Notes under the pieces: generated by a model | What the model was told of the DNA's origin: nothing | What the model saw: the letters and a program-made list of their open reading frames with translations, nothing else | Databases searched by the model: none | Shown: positions 16,123-24,918 of the stretch, one piece after another | Layout of the letters: each line of letters begins with the position of its first letter | Numbering within the stretch: the first letter of the stretch is position 1 | DNA from: DATGIQ01 sp035295665 | GTDB taxonomy: Bacteria; Planctomycetota; Planctomycetia; Gemmatales; Gemmataceae | DNA: 31,322 nucleotides | Assembly (NCBI GenBank): GCA_035295665.1 | Contig: DATGIQ010000301.1 | Coordinates: forward strand, 1-31,322 | Reading direction: 5' to 3' | Translations under genes and position numbers: made by a program

Positions 16123-17520
16123 ATGACGTGTTCCAAGCCCCGTTTCGCTTTTCGCAAATCGCCCGCCGCAAGACCCGCCCCGAAAACCTATCGCCCTTGC
16201 CTCGAGATGCTGGAGGTGCGGCTGCAGCCGTCAAATAGCGGCTTCGCAGTGGACGGCATCACAGCACACCCACTTCCTGTCTCGTCGTCCCTGGGCCTCT
16301 CGGCACACAGCATCTTTGCCGATGGCGTGGAGCCGATGTTGAGTCTTTCCACAGCCACGTATATCACCGGTACGATGGGGACGGCCACGGCGCGCGGCAC
16401 GGCGCTCGGCGGGGATGGAAGCACATTTCAGGCCGGAACCGTGACGCAGAACGGAAGCCAAGAAGCCTACGTAGCCAAGTACACTCCCAATGGCACTCAG
16501 GTTTACCTCACCACCATCCAGTTACTCGACAGCAACAGTAACCCGTTGAACACGCTGGGAACCGGCGTGGCCGTCGATGGTCTGGGAGATGCCTACCTCG
16601 GCGGCACCGTGATCGACGGGGCCGGGGCGAACCATTCCTACGGCGTGAAGCTAAGTCCCGATGGCCAGACCGTCGTCTGGGTGCACAGCTTCCAGGCAGG
16701 AACGACTACACAGGGCATTGCCGTCAGCGATCCCAATAATGACGGCACCGGCATCGTTGCCTGGACCGGCACGCTCACATTTACCAATCCAAGTCAGGGT
16801 CCCGTCGGCGATCACGTGATCCTGGCCGAATATGCTGCCGATGGAACAGGAAATCTCGCCTTCTACTACACGTTCACGGGAAATCCAACGACCCAGGGTG
16901 ACGCGATCGCTTTGAACACGAATTCCGTGTTCAGCACGCCGGGTTCGCTGATTTACTTGGCCGGAAATATCACCCTCAACGGCAACGAGCAAACGCTGGC
17001 GTTCCAGCTCGACGCGACTACCGGGAACGGCAATTGGGCCCGGACCGACGGTGCGGATTTTGCGTCGCCGGCCAGTTTGACCGGCGTCGCCGTCAACGCC
17101 GATGATTCGAGCGTATACTCCGGGACAACGAGTACGAGCACCGGCACGAACGGAATCGTCGTCGGTTACCCCGCCAACGGGGGCCCTGTAGGGCAGCCTC
17201 CGACCTTCGCCACGACACTCTCCAACGCGCTCTCGCTGAACGCAATCACCGTCGACGCCGCGGGCAACATTTACGCGACCGGGGCGGCCACCGATCCTTC
17301 GACTGGCGGAGTCTACGTTGCCAAGCTGGATAGCAGTGGCAATATCCTGTCGGAACTACAGTTCGGTGGCACGGGCACCGTGGATGCGGGTTATGGGGTC
17401 GTGGTGACGAGTTCCGGTTCGCTCTGGGTGGTCGGGGACACGACCTTGGCCTCGCTTGCCACGGACGGCTCGACCCTTAACGGAACGCAGGATGGCTTCC
17501 TGGCGGCTGTCTCTGTATAA
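16123..17520 (+). CDS. Propeller gene 1: SBBP-type beta-propeller protein with RLQP N-terminal signature
   Basis: 465 residues. The ATG at 16123 has an ideal GAGGAGG six bases upstream; the frame stays open to 16015 but nothing supports that start. The N-terminus is basic (MTCSKPRFAFRKSPAARP) and leads to LEMLEVRLQPSNSG, the signature shared with the five genes that follow, with no hydrophobic signal peptide. From about residue 80 the chain repeats blade units such as AVDGLGDAYLGGTV, AVNADDSSVYSGTT and VDAAGNIYATGAA...VYVAKLDSSGN, typical of SBBP repeats. It ends in LATDGSTLNGTQDGFLAAVSV, nearly the same as the end of propeller gene 6, so these two are closest to each other. Composition is rich in Gly, Thr, Ala and Asn and almost free of Cys. 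Surface or envelope location is inferred; no enzymatic motif. Confidence 0.87.
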   Translation: MTCSKPRFAFRKSPAARPAPKTYRPCLEMLEVRLQPSNSGFAVDGITAHPLPVSSSLGLSAHSIFADGVEPMLSLSTATYITGTMGTATARGTALGGDGSTFQAGTVTQNGSQEAYVAKYTPNGTQVYLTTIQLLDSNSNPLNTLGTGVAVDGLGDAYLGGTVIDGAGANHSYGVKLSPDGQTVVWVHSFQAGTTTQGIAVSDPNNDGTGIVAWTGTLTFTNPSQGPVGDHVILAEYAADGTGNLAFYYTFTGNPTTQGDAIALNTNSVFSTPGSLIYLAGNITLNGNEQTLAFQLDATTGNGNWARTDGADFASPASLTGVAVNADDSSVYSGTTSTSTGTNGIVVGYPANGGPVGQPPTFATTLSNALSLNAITVDAAGNIYATGAATDPSTGGVYVAKLDSSGNILSELQFGGTGTVDAGYGVVVTSSGSLWVVGDTTLASLATDGSTLNGTQDGFLAAVSV

Positions 17521-17640
17521 GGAGCAAACGGTTTGCAGGATCACGCTACGGCAGGGAATAGTGCTCCCTGAGCGTGCTTCGCTATCTCCTGATCAGGTTT
17601 ACAGATAAGTTGTCGCGGCAAGTGCCGATTCACGAGGATT

Positions 17641-17687
17641 AGCCCCGACCGTGCCGGAGAGAGCCAAGCACTCTGCCGGTCGGGGCT
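17641..17687. terminator. GC-rich inverted repeat, possible terminator of propeller gene 1
   Basis: AGCCCCGACCG (17641-17651) pairs exactly with CGGTCGGGGCT (17677-17687), and AGAG/CTCT can pair inside the loop. It begins 120 bases after the stop of gene 1. No T-run follows, so termination is only a guess. Confidence 0.5.
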
Positions 17688-17880
17688 GGTCGATGCAACA
17701 GGGCTGTTGGCCAATCGGTAAAGTACAGCGTTCACGGTCCGTTTCCCACCCATTTCCTCATCCGATTGGCATGCAATCCTTGCCGTCGGAACCAGCGGTC
17801 CCTTCCCGATGATCCGCACAATTGGGACGGCTGGCCGTCCCCGTAAAGCTGAGAAATCCCAAAAAAGTAGGAAAATATGC

Positions 17881-17909
17881 TTGCATTGCCCTTGCGTTTC
17901 CTGTCCAAT
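17881..17909 (+). promoter_or_regulatory. Promoter-like element of propeller gene 2, shared with gene 1
   Basis: TTGCAT (17881-17886), 17 bases, TCCAAT (17904-17909). Box sequence and spacing equal those at 15899-15927; flanking similarity covers an A-rich stretch upstream and about 40 bases downstream with one single-base gap. Conservation in otherwise unlike intergenic sequence supports function or recent duplication. Confidence 0.5.
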
Positions 17910-18119
17910 AGTAACCTGTTTGAACGGGACAGCAGCCTCGCACTTACTCTCCGCCAGTGCTGATCCCCTTTCATGCCCACCTAGGGTTACGTTCCAGCCC
18001 CGTGACGGCGCTGTAAGGGACAGAGGTGAGCGCGGCACGCTGCAAGGTCGCTCCGGGACAGAACAGGCAATTGACTGGGGCGATCTCCACTTAACGTTTT
18101 TTTTCGAGGAGAAGGCACC

Positions 18120-20120
18120 ATGAAGTGTTTGAAGCTCCGTTTTGCTTCGCGCCTGAAGGTTGAGAGAATGGAAGACCGGTTGCAACCCGGCTCGGTCCTT
18201 ACGGGCTCCGGGTATGGCTGGTCGCTGTTGGCTGACAATCTTTCGATCCTCAAGCAAGGCTCGGTGGATTCGCAAAGCTTGGTTTCCCAAGCATCTTCGG
18301 AAAGTAGCCAACCGGCTCCGGTGAGCGCCCCCCCGGCCGATACGCATAGTGATCATCTTGCCATTGCGGTCATTTCGGTGGCCGCGGCCCGGACACAGTT
18401 TGCTAGCATGCCGAACAACACGCTGGTAGATACGGTTGCCGCCGGCTTGCCGGCCGACCTTCAATCCCAAGCTAGCCTGACCGGCCACGCCAACTCCGTC
18501 CCACTGGCAGCTGCCGCCCTTCCGACGGCCAAGATGCCAGCTCCTGCCACCCCGGTGGGCAGTGTGTCCCAGTCGGCCATCGGCGTTGCATCTCCTGCGA
18601 TTCCGATCACGACGGCTGCTCCGGCGGCGAGCGTTGGGAACCTGCCGAGCAAGGGCAGTCCCGTGCAGGAGGTCAACGTCGATACTCCGACGACCCATGC
18701 TGGTACGAATCTGCAACCCACGAATGATATGCACGCCGTTCCGGTGAATCTCAACACGGCGACCCACTTCGGCGGCGGCACGAACCAGGCCACCGTCAAT
18801 TTCCTGAGCTACCTGGGCGGCGCGGGTCCGGATTCCCTCAATGACGTGGTCGTGACCAACGAAGGCGGTTCGAACTTCATTTACGTGTCCGGTTCTCAGA
18901 CCGACGCCAATGGACGGACGGATGCCTTCGTGGCCAAGCTCACGGATGGCGCGACCTCCGCGGTTTGGGCCGAAACTCTCCCCATTAACGGCTTGCCTGG
19001 ACCGGATGTTGCCACGGGACTATCCGTGAACAACGGCACCGTCTACCTGGCCATCACTGCTACCGACTCCAGTCAAACGCCCCAAACGGATGCGTTTATC
19101 GCGAGCGTGGATGCCACCGCAGGGACGTTTATCGGTGCAGTTCGGGCACCGGGCGCCTCCTTTACGGCCGTCGCGACCGATTCCTCGGGAAATGTCTATG
19201 CGGCCGGCTCGGTGGGCGATCCGAACAACCCTGGCCAACTCGATATCGCCTTCGTGCAGTTGTCCAGCGACCTGTCCCAGACGGTATATTTCAACGCCTT
19301 CGCGTTCACCCTGAGCGGCAATCCGGCCAACTCGGGAGTTAATACGGGCACAGGTCTGGCCACGGATGGTCAGGGTAATCTCTTCTTTGCAGGATATGTT
19401 GGCACGTTTGGGGATCCCACCAACACGACGGACGCCTTCGTGGGGAAATTGAACGCCGACGGTAGCACGTTTGGTTGGAGGCACGCTTACGGTAACGAAA
19501 CGCAAGGACCCGGTGGACAGTTCTCCGGGATAGCCCTGACCCAGGATGGCAATCTCGCGGTCACGGGCAGCCTCAGCGACAATGGCACCGGTGGGGATGA
19601 TCCCGGCTCGCCCGGAGTGCTCAGTCAAGACCTGCTGATTGGACATTTCGCGCAATCGACCGGCGCCTCGCTCGACGCTGGCGGGGGCGGGCCATTCTTC
19701 TGGTTTGTGGATCCCAGGACTGGAGCAAGTGCGCGTGCGGGCGACTGGACCGGGAATAGCCTCGTGGTCCTGGCGGATGGTTCGACGATTGTGACTGGCG
19801 CTGCCTACGACCCAGCGGCGGGTTCCGGCAATGGCGATCCATCATCCAGCCCGACCAAGGGTGTTGACGTTCACGTCACGCACTTCGTCCCCACGGACGA
19901 TAACACCACGCAGAACAGTGACGGCGACCCGGAAAACGTGTTCGGTGGTTCCGGAACGGATATCGGCCAAGCCGTGGCCCAGGATCCGACCAACCCGAAC
20001 AACATTTACGTGGTCGGCACGACCAATTCTGCCGACCTGCCGACTACCGGCGGCGTCCTTCAGCAGCTGAACCCGGCGACCGGTACCACCGGCTTCGTCG
20101 GCCAGCTGACCGTCGCCTAA
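18120..20120 (+). CDS. Propeller gene 2: SBBP-type beta-propeller protein with RLQPGS signature
   Basis: 666 residues; GAGGAG and AAGG lie before the ATG. The N-terminus is MKCLKLRFASRLKVERMEDRLQPGS-like: basic, then the ME.RLQPGS signature, then a conserved GYGWSLLADNLSIL. No ordinary signal peptide. Residues about 45-215 are an Ala/Pro/Ser-rich linker with PAPATPVGSVSQSAIGVA, repeated in the neighbours, and a NDMHAVPVNL segment. The propeller starts near 225 with FLSYLGGAGPDSLNDVVV, then YVSGSQTDANGRTDAFVAKL, TDSSGNVYAAGSVGDP and others. The invariant block RAGDWTGNSLVVLADGSTIV...TGAAYDPAA is at about 540-565. It closes with NIYVVGTTNSADLPTTGGV and GFVGQLTVA, a standard SBBP blade. Closest relative in the window is gene 3. 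A strong terminator follows. Confidence 0.9.
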   Translation: MKCLKLRFASRLKVERMEDRLQPGSVLTGSGYGWSLLADNLSILKQGSVDSQSLVSQASSESSQPAPVSAPPADTHSDHLAIAVISVAAARTQFASMPNNTLVDTVAAGLPADLQSQASLTGHANSVPLAAAALPTAKMPAPATPVGSVSQSAIGVASPAIPITTAAPAASVGNLPSKGSPVQEVNVDTPTTHAGTNLQPTNDMHAVPVNLNTATHFGGGTNQATVNFLSYLGGAGPDSLNDVVVTNEGGSNFIYVSGSQTDANGRTDAFVAKLTDGATSAVWAETLPINGLPGPDVATGLSVNNGTVYLAITATDSSQTPQTDAFIASVDATAGTFIGAVRAPGASFTAVATDSSGNVYAAGSVGDPNNPGQLDIAFVQLSSDLSQTVYFNAFAFTLSGNPANSGVNTGTGLATDGQGNLFFAGYVGTFGDPTNTTDAFVGKLNADGSTFGWRHAYGNETQGPGGQFSGIALTQDGNLAVTGSLSDNGTGGDDPGSPGVLSQDLLIGHFAQSTGASLDAGGGGPFFWFVDPRTGASARAGDWTGNSLVVLADGSTIVTGAAYDPAAGSGNGDPSSSPTKGVDVHVTHFVPTDDNTTQNSDGDPENVFGGSGTDIGQAVAQDPTNPNNIYVVGTTNSADLPTTGGVLQQLNPATGTTGFVGQLTVA

Positions 20121-20136
20121 TCACTCAGCCAACCTG

Positions 20137-20168
20137 TTCGCTCGCTGGCCTTCGGGCCAGCGAGCGAA
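20137..20168 (+). terminator. Intrinsic terminator of propeller gene 2
   Basis: A 14-base perfect stem (TTCGCTCGCTGGCC) closes on a stable TTCG tetraloop and is followed by TTTCTTT. It begins 16 bases after the stop of gene 2. This is the clearest intrinsic terminator in the window and separates genes 2 and 3 into different transcripts. Confidence 0.88.
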
Positions 20169-20485
20169 TTTCTTTGGGCTTTGCCCGTAGATTCCCCATG
20201 GGAGAGCCCCGCTTCGTCACCGAAGCCGGGATTGGAAGAAGTCGTCCTCGATGTCTGGGAGCTTCGAATCGGTGCACTCAGAGCTTCATCGTGGATTTCC
20301 TGGGTTCTGGACCACTCTACCCGTGTTCAGGAGGTTTCTGTCGTCGCGATCGCCAGAGTTGTCCCCGAGATGGTAACGCAGGCGGCCTGTCCAGGATGCA
20401 GTCCCCGAACTGTAAGGAACGCTGCGAATTCAGGAACGGGATCGCGCGTTTCTACAAGCCAGGCTCATTTTCTTGGGAGGGCAGC
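20169..20485. other. Leader region of propeller gene 3, no gene seen
   Basis: 317 bases between the terminator and the ATG of gene 3. A frame open from 20174 joins gene 3 in frame, but its residues are unlike the family N-termini and the RLQPGS start at 20486 has a good GGGAGG. I found neither of the two promoter-like sequences seen before the other family members. A promoter is expected here. Confidence 0.6.
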
Positions 20486-22552
20486 ATGAAGTGCTCGAAG
20501 ACTCGTTTCGCTGCGCGTCCGCTCGTCGAGAATCTGGAAAGCCGGCTGCAACCTGGTTCTGTGCTCACGGGTCCAGGGTATGGCTGGTCTTTGCTCGCCG
20601 ACAGTCTCTCGATCCTGAACCAGGATTCCGGAGATTTCCAACGCCGGGTTGCCGTCCTCGCTTTTCCCAGCCGTACTCCTACGCCCTCGAACGTTTCCGG
20701 TATCCCTAACCGTTCTTCCTTGGACCTTGCCGCCGCGACCGTGGCGGCCACCCGGACGGATGCCTCCAGCCGCGCAGCGAGCCCACTGTTTGAAAACCTG
20801 GCCAATGGATTCCTCCAGGATCGTGGGCCAGTTGTATCCCTCACGGGCCACGGAGGCTCGGTGCCGCTGGCCGCGGTTGCTGCCCCGACGGCCCAACTCC
20901 CCGCTCCGGCCACGCCGGTTGGCAGTGTCCCGCAATCTCCCCTTGGTATCGCCGCCCCGGCTTCTCCGCTTGTGCTGAACACGCCCGGTGTGATGGGCGA
21001 GATGCCGGTCCGCGCAGCGGCCACCGCGTTGCAGGCGCGGCCAATCCAGGCGGTGAATGTTGACCACCCGGCTCTCCAACGCATCGATGTTCAGCCGACC
21101 GCCAACGCTCTGCAATTCACGCCGCTCGGCCTGGGCAACCCCGTCAGCCATGGGGGCGGCGCCAGCAACCAAGCGGCCCTCGCCTCCTTGAGTTACCTCG
21201 GAAGCTCCGGACCGGACAAACTCACGAGCATCGCCGTCCACTCCGAAGGGGCAACGAACGCCGTTTATGTCTCCGGCAGCCTCACGGACAACCATGGTCG
21301 GACGGATGCCTTCATCGCGAAACTGACCAATGGAGCGACGTCCGTTGTCTGGGCGGGCTTGCTCAGCGCTCCTACTTCGGATGGAACGAGAGTGGGCCCT
21401 GACTCGGCCACGGGGCTGGCGGTAAGCGGGAACTCCGTCTACGTGGCTGGCTCGCTGTCCGATACAGCAGCTCCCCTCCAATCGGATGGCTTTGTCGCAG
21501 AATTGAACGCCACGTCGGGCGCCCTGAAGACAGACCAGATCCTTAACAACGCCTCGACGGCAGCGATTACAACCGACGCCGTGGGCAACGTCGATGTCGG
21601 GGGATCACTCGGCGATCCCACCATGTCCAGCCGTCGTGACGTTGCGTTCTTGCAGTTGACCAGCGATTTGTCGCATGTGAATTTTGCCACGTTTGGTCCG
21701 CTCATGATTGCCGGGCAGGCCGCCAATTCCACCATCAGCACGGGCGGCGGCGTCAGCTTGGCCGGCAACGGACCCAGCGGGCGCGAAACCGGCGCTGGGC
21801 TAATCGTCGATGGCCAGGGCAATTTGTACTTCGCCGGTACCATCAGTGCGATGGGCAGCAACGACAATCGCGCGCTCTTCGGCCGGCTAAACGCATCCGG
21901 TGGCGGACTCGATTGGGCGTTTTACTTCGACAACACCGACCCGAACGGGAATCCCACGCCCGGACCCGGCGGCCGGGGATCAGCCGTGGCTTTTGATCCG
22001 TCGGGCAACGTCGTGTTCACCGGAAGCATCAACGATAACGGCAGCACGCCGCTGAACCAGGATCTCCTCCTGGGACGGGCCACTCAAGCTCCCAGCACGA
22101 CCGGCGGGGCCAATGTGCTGGATGCGAACCACATGTGGGTCGATAACCGTATTTCCCCTGCCTTCACCCGCGTGGGCGACTGGACGGGAAATGATGTAAC
22201 GGTTCTGCCGGATGGCTCGAGCCTTGTGACGGGTGCGGCCTACGACCCCGCAGCAGGCACGGGCACGGATCCAACGGCCAGGCCGACCAAGGGAATTGAT
22301 GTCCATGTGACCCACTTCCTCTCCAACGACCAGACGACGGTGCAAAACGCCGACCATGCTCCGGAGAACATTTTCGGCGGCAGTGGCACCGACATAGGCA
22401 ATGCCTTGACGTTCGATCCCAACAACCCGACGAATGTCTACGTGGTAGGCAGCACGACTTCCAAGGATCTGCCGACCACCTCGGGTGTGGTGCAGCCGAT
22501 TTATGGAGGGAGCAGTACCACGGGCTTCGTGGCCCAGCTTACGGTTTCGTGA
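20486..22552 (+). CDS. Propeller gene 3: SBBP-type beta-propeller protein with RLQPGS signature
   Basis: 688 residues from ATG 20486, with GGGAGG 6 bases upstream; the longer open frame to 20174 is rejected because homology with gene 2 starts exactly at MKCSKTRFAARP. The signature VENLESRLQPGSVL is followed by GYGWSLLADSLSILNQ, almost identical to gene 2. The linker includes LPAPATPVGSVPQSPLGIA and IQAVNVDHPALQ. The propeller (from about 225) has SLSYLGSSGPDKLTSIAV, YVSGSLTDNHGRTDAFIAKL, VYVAGSLSDTAAP and the invariant block RVGDWTGNDVTVLPDGSSLV...TGAAYDPAA near 562-590. The end (NVYVVGSTTSKDLPTTSGV, STTGFVAQLTVS) is an SBBP blade. Together with gene 2 it is probably the product of a recent duplication. 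Function unknown; extracellular or envelope position inferred. Confidence 0.9.
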   Translation: MKCSKTRFAARPLVENLESRLQPGSVLTGPGYGWSLLADSLSILNQDSGDFQRRVAVLAFPSRTPTPSNVSGIPNRSSLDLAAATVAATRTDASSRAASPLFENLANGFLQDRGPVVSLTGHGGSVPLAAVAAPTAQLPAPATPVGSVPQSPLGIAAPASPLVLNTPGVMGEMPVRAAATALQARPIQAVNVDHPALQRIDVQPTANALQFTPLGLGNPVSHGGGASNQAALASLSYLGSSGPDKLTSIAVHSEGATNAVYVSGSLTDNHGRTDAFIAKLTNGATSVVWAGLLSAPTSDGTRVGPDSATGLAVSGNSVYVAGSLSDTAAPLQSDGFVAELNATSGALKTDQILNNASTAAITTDAVGNVDVGGSLGDPTMSSRRDVAFLQLTSDLSHVNFATFGPLMIAGQAANSTISTGGGVSLAGNGPSGRETGAGLIVDGQGNLYFAGTISAMGSNDNRALFGRLNASGGGLDWAFYFDNTDPNGNPTPGPGGRGSAVAFDPSGNVVFTGSINDNGSTPLNQDLLLGRATQAPSTTGGANVLDANHMWVDNRISPAFTRVGDWTGNDVTVLPDGSSLVTGAAYDPAAGTGTDPTARPTKGIDVHVTHFLSNDQTTVQNADHAPENIFGGSGTDIGNALTFDPNNPTNVYVVGSTTSKDLPTTSGVVQPIYGGSSTTGFVAQLTVS

Positions 22553-22571
22553 GGGCAGTGCCCGGATGGGA

Positions 22572-22613
22572 CCGGTTCGTAGAATTGGCGTTCTACCCAC
22601 CGCTCCGAACCGG
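22572..22613. terminator. Nested inverted repeat after propeller gene 3, possible terminator
   Basis: CCGGTTCG (22572-22579) pairs with CGAACCGG (22606-22613), and inside it TAGAA (22580-22584) pairs with TTCTA (22591-22595). It begins 20 bases after the stop of gene 3. The left part CCGGTTCGTAGAA resembles the core of the REP-like palindromes (GCGGTTCGCAGAA). No T-run follows. Confidence 0.55.
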
Positions 22614-22639
22614 GCGAATGCAATTATGCCGATTTTGAC

Positions 22640-22670
22640 TTGACAAGTGGCTGACATCCGGAAACACTGC
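22640..22670 (+). promoter_or_regulatory. Sigma70-like promoter of propeller gene 4, shared with gene 6
   Basis: TTGACA (22640-22645), 17 bases, AACACT (22663-22668), preceded by a T-rich stretch. Without gaps, 22 of 31 bases match 27005-27035 before gene 6, including TTGACAAG, GGC and ACTGC. The minus-35 box is perfect; the minus-10 box is weak. The leader to the ATG would be about 175 bases. Confidence 0.6.
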
Positions 22671-22846
22671 TTGGGGCAGAGAAGTTTTCAGGTACCCTTC
22701 TGCGGCCGCGTTCATCGACCCTCTCACCGATGATCGCGCCCGACGGCCTGAATACAATAGGGAGGCCGTGGTGCCAGCGAATGCCAAACCGCACGGCCGA
22801 TCACCGCGTCGTGACCGGACGACGGACTCTCGATCAGGGTAAAGCA

Positions 22847-24844
22847 ATGAAGCCCAACATCGCCTATCGTCCCCTTGTCGAACTTCTCGAAAACCGACTC
22901 CAACCAGGTTCGCTTCTCGCAAATCCAGGGTCCGGCGTGCCCTTGCTACCAGAAAACCCTATGCTCGTGGCGCCGGATGCCGAGGCTTCCGTCCCCTGGA
23001 TGGCCCTGTCTGTGCCCGAGCAGGCCGAACCAAGGCCAGCCGCCCAGCCCGTGGCCGAGCCGCGCGGCCGGCTCGATGTTGCCGCCCCCGCGCAGCTGTT
23101 AGTGGAGAGCGGGACGGACACCAGGTTTCAGCGGCATGATGGCGATGGGAACTGGGACGATGGCTGGGATGTCGCGCTCTCCAGAGCGCGGAACACCGCG
23201 GCCTTGGCGGTCGCCGCACTTCCACGGCTGCGAGAACCGGCTCCGGCAACACCGGTGGCGAGTGTGCCGCAGTCTCCGATCGGTGTCGCCATTCCCGCTT
23301 CCGCGGCAGCGATCGTTGGCATCAACTCTCCCACAGCCTCGGTGCCCACCAGCCCTGCAACCCACGCCGTGCCGGTCCCGCTGGTGCCCATGGGTTCCGG
23401 GACCGTCTCCACGTATGCAGGGTACCAAACCATGAGCGGAGTGCACGCTGTTCCCCTGGTTCTGGCGAATCCCTCCAATCACATGGGCGGCCGCGCCGAC
23501 AATCAGGCCACGCTCAACTTCCTGAGCTACCTGGGCGGAACGGGCCCCGATTCCATCAAGAGCGTTGCCGTGCAGAACGAGAACGGAGCCAATTTCATTT
23601 ATGTGGCCGGCTCGTTCACCGACAGCAACGGCCGAACGGATGCCTTTGCAGCCAAGCTGACCGACGGGGCCACCGCGGCGGTGTGGGCGGAGACATTGAC
23701 CGTAGCGTCGCCTGGACCGGATACGGCTACCGGCCTGGCTTTGAACGGAAACAGCGTCTATCTGGCGGGTTCTATAGCGGATACCGCGCAGACCGCCCAA
23801 ACCGACGGCTTGCTGGCACGGCTGGATGCGAGCACCGGGGCGATCCTTGCCACGGGCGTGTTGCCGAACGCGTCCTTGGCCGCAGTTACGACCGATTCCG
23901 CTGGCAACGTCTACGCCGCCGGCACCATTCCCGACCCGCTCAACGCTAGCCGCCAGGATATCTCGGTCGCGAAAGTGAGCGGGGACCTGTCGAGCACGGC
24001 TTACAACGCGTTCCTTCGGCTCAAGTACCTGACCGGTGAGGATGCGAATACGTCGGTCACGTCGGGCAGCGGACTGCTCGTGGACGGCAAGGGGAGCCTG
24101 TTTTACGCAGCCAGCGTGAGCAAGGTGGGCGATCCGAGCAACGCCACCCAGCCACTCTACGGCTGGCTCGTTGAGTTTTCTGGTCTTCCCCGGCGGGTCA
24201 AGGAGTTCACGGCCGCGGACCCCATTGGGACCCCGGGCCCCCGTGGGCAAGGGACCGCCGTCGCCTTTGACCCCGTCGGGAACGTCGTCTTTACGGGCAG
24301 CTTCAATAACGACGGCGGCACGCCGCTGGGGCAAGACCTGTTTCTGGGCCGGGTAGCGCCGATCACGACGTTCAATCCCGTGGGCCAACCGCTGCGTGAC
24401 CTCTTGCCTGTGGATGCCTACACTTGGTACGTCGATGACCGTACACCGCAGCACAATCGGGCCGGCGATTGGACCGGGACGGGCTTGGTGGTGCTGCCAG
24501 ACGGCTCGACCATTGTGACCGGTGCCGCTTACGACCCGGCCGCCCCCAATGATCCCCCGCTGTCAATGCCGACCAATGGCATCGATATCCACTTGACCCA
24601 TTTCCTGGCCTCCGATAATGCCACGCCGACGGCGGGCCTTTTGGATGCAGACCCGCAGAACACGTTCGGCGGCAGCGGGACAGACATTGGCATGGCTTTG
24701 GCATTGGATCCGACAAACCCAAACAACGTGTATGTCGTCGGCAGCACGGACTCCATCGACCTGCCGACCGGCCCAACTGTGATGGAACCCGCTTATGGAG
24801 GGCGCTCCCCAACCGGCTTCGTGGGTCAGGCCAGCGTTACATGA
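22847..24844 (+). CDS. Propeller gene 4: SBBP-type beta-propeller protein with RLQPGS signature
   Basis: 665 residues from the ATG at 22847; a frame open to 22730 adds residues unlike the family. The Shine-Dalgarno is weak (CAGGGT 11 bases upstream). The N-terminus MKPNIAYRPLVELLENRLQPGS is a compact basic start with the signature. The linker has EPAPATPVASVPQSPIGVA and GVHAVPLVLANPSNHMGG. The propeller begins NFLSYLGGTGPDSIKSVAV and includes YVAGSFTDSNGRTDAFAAKL, GPDTATGLALNGNSVYLAGS and TDSAGNVYAAGTIPDP. The invariant block RAGDWTGTGLVVLPDGSTIV...TGAAYDPAAP is near 538-566, followed by GIDIHLTHFLASDNATP, which is nearly identical in gene 5. It ends in NVYVVGSTDSIDLPTG and GFVGQASVT. Genes 4 and 5 form a second close pair. 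The gap to gene 5 is only 74 bases, so the two could be co-transcribed. Confidence 0.9.
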   Translation: MKPNIAYRPLVELLENRLQPGSLLANPGSGVPLLPENPMLVAPDAEASVPWMALSVPEQAEPRPAAQPVAEPRGRLDVAAPAQLLVESGTDTRFQRHDGDGNWDDGWDVALSRARNTAALAVAALPRLREPAPATPVASVPQSPIGVAIPASAAAIVGINSPTASVPTSPATHAVPVPLVPMGSGTVSTYAGYQTMSGVHAVPLVLANPSNHMGGRADNQATLNFLSYLGGTGPDSIKSVAVQNENGANFIYVAGSFTDSNGRTDAFAAKLTDGATAAVWAETLTVASPGPDTATGLALNGNSVYLAGSIADTAQTAQTDGLLARLDASTGAILATGVLPNASLAAVTTDSAGNVYAAGTIPDPLNASRQDISVAKVSGDLSSTAYNAFLRLKYLTGEDANTSVTSGSGLLVDGKGSLFYAASVSKVGDPSNATQPLYGWLVEFSGLPRRVKEFTAADPIGTPGPRGQGTAVAFDPVGNVVFTGSFNNDGGTPLGQDLFLGRVAPITTFNPVGQPLRDLLPVDAYTWYVDDRTPQHNRAGDWTGTGLVVLPDGSTIVTGAAYDPAAPNDPPLSMPTNGIDIHLTHFLASDNATPTAGLLDADPQNTFGGSGTDIGMALALDPTNPNNVYVVGSTDSIDLPTGPTVMEPAYGGRSPTGFVGQASVT

Positions 24845-24918
24845 TACCAGTCGCAACGGGTTCGCTGAGCTGTGCCGACGACCGGAACTTTAGATTAGCG
24901 TGGATCTAGGAAAACATC

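Larger units (their letters stand above)
17521..18119. other. Long intergenic leader between propeller genes 1 and 2
   Basis: 599 bases with no convincing gene. It holds an inverted repeat at 17641-17687, a promoter-like block at 17881-17909 and a run of T at about 18096-18104 just before the ribosome binding site of gene 2. Open frames here lack domains and ribosome binding sites. If the promoter is right, the mRNA leader of gene 2 is about 200 bases. Confidence 0.6.

Noticed and set aside
20174..20485. N-terminal extension of propeller gene 3
   Set aside because: Family similarity and a good ribosome binding site begin at 20486.
23099..24454. 451-codon minus-strand open frame
   Set aside because: Antisense to propeller gene 4; residues are Arg/Gly-rich mirror of the propeller codons.
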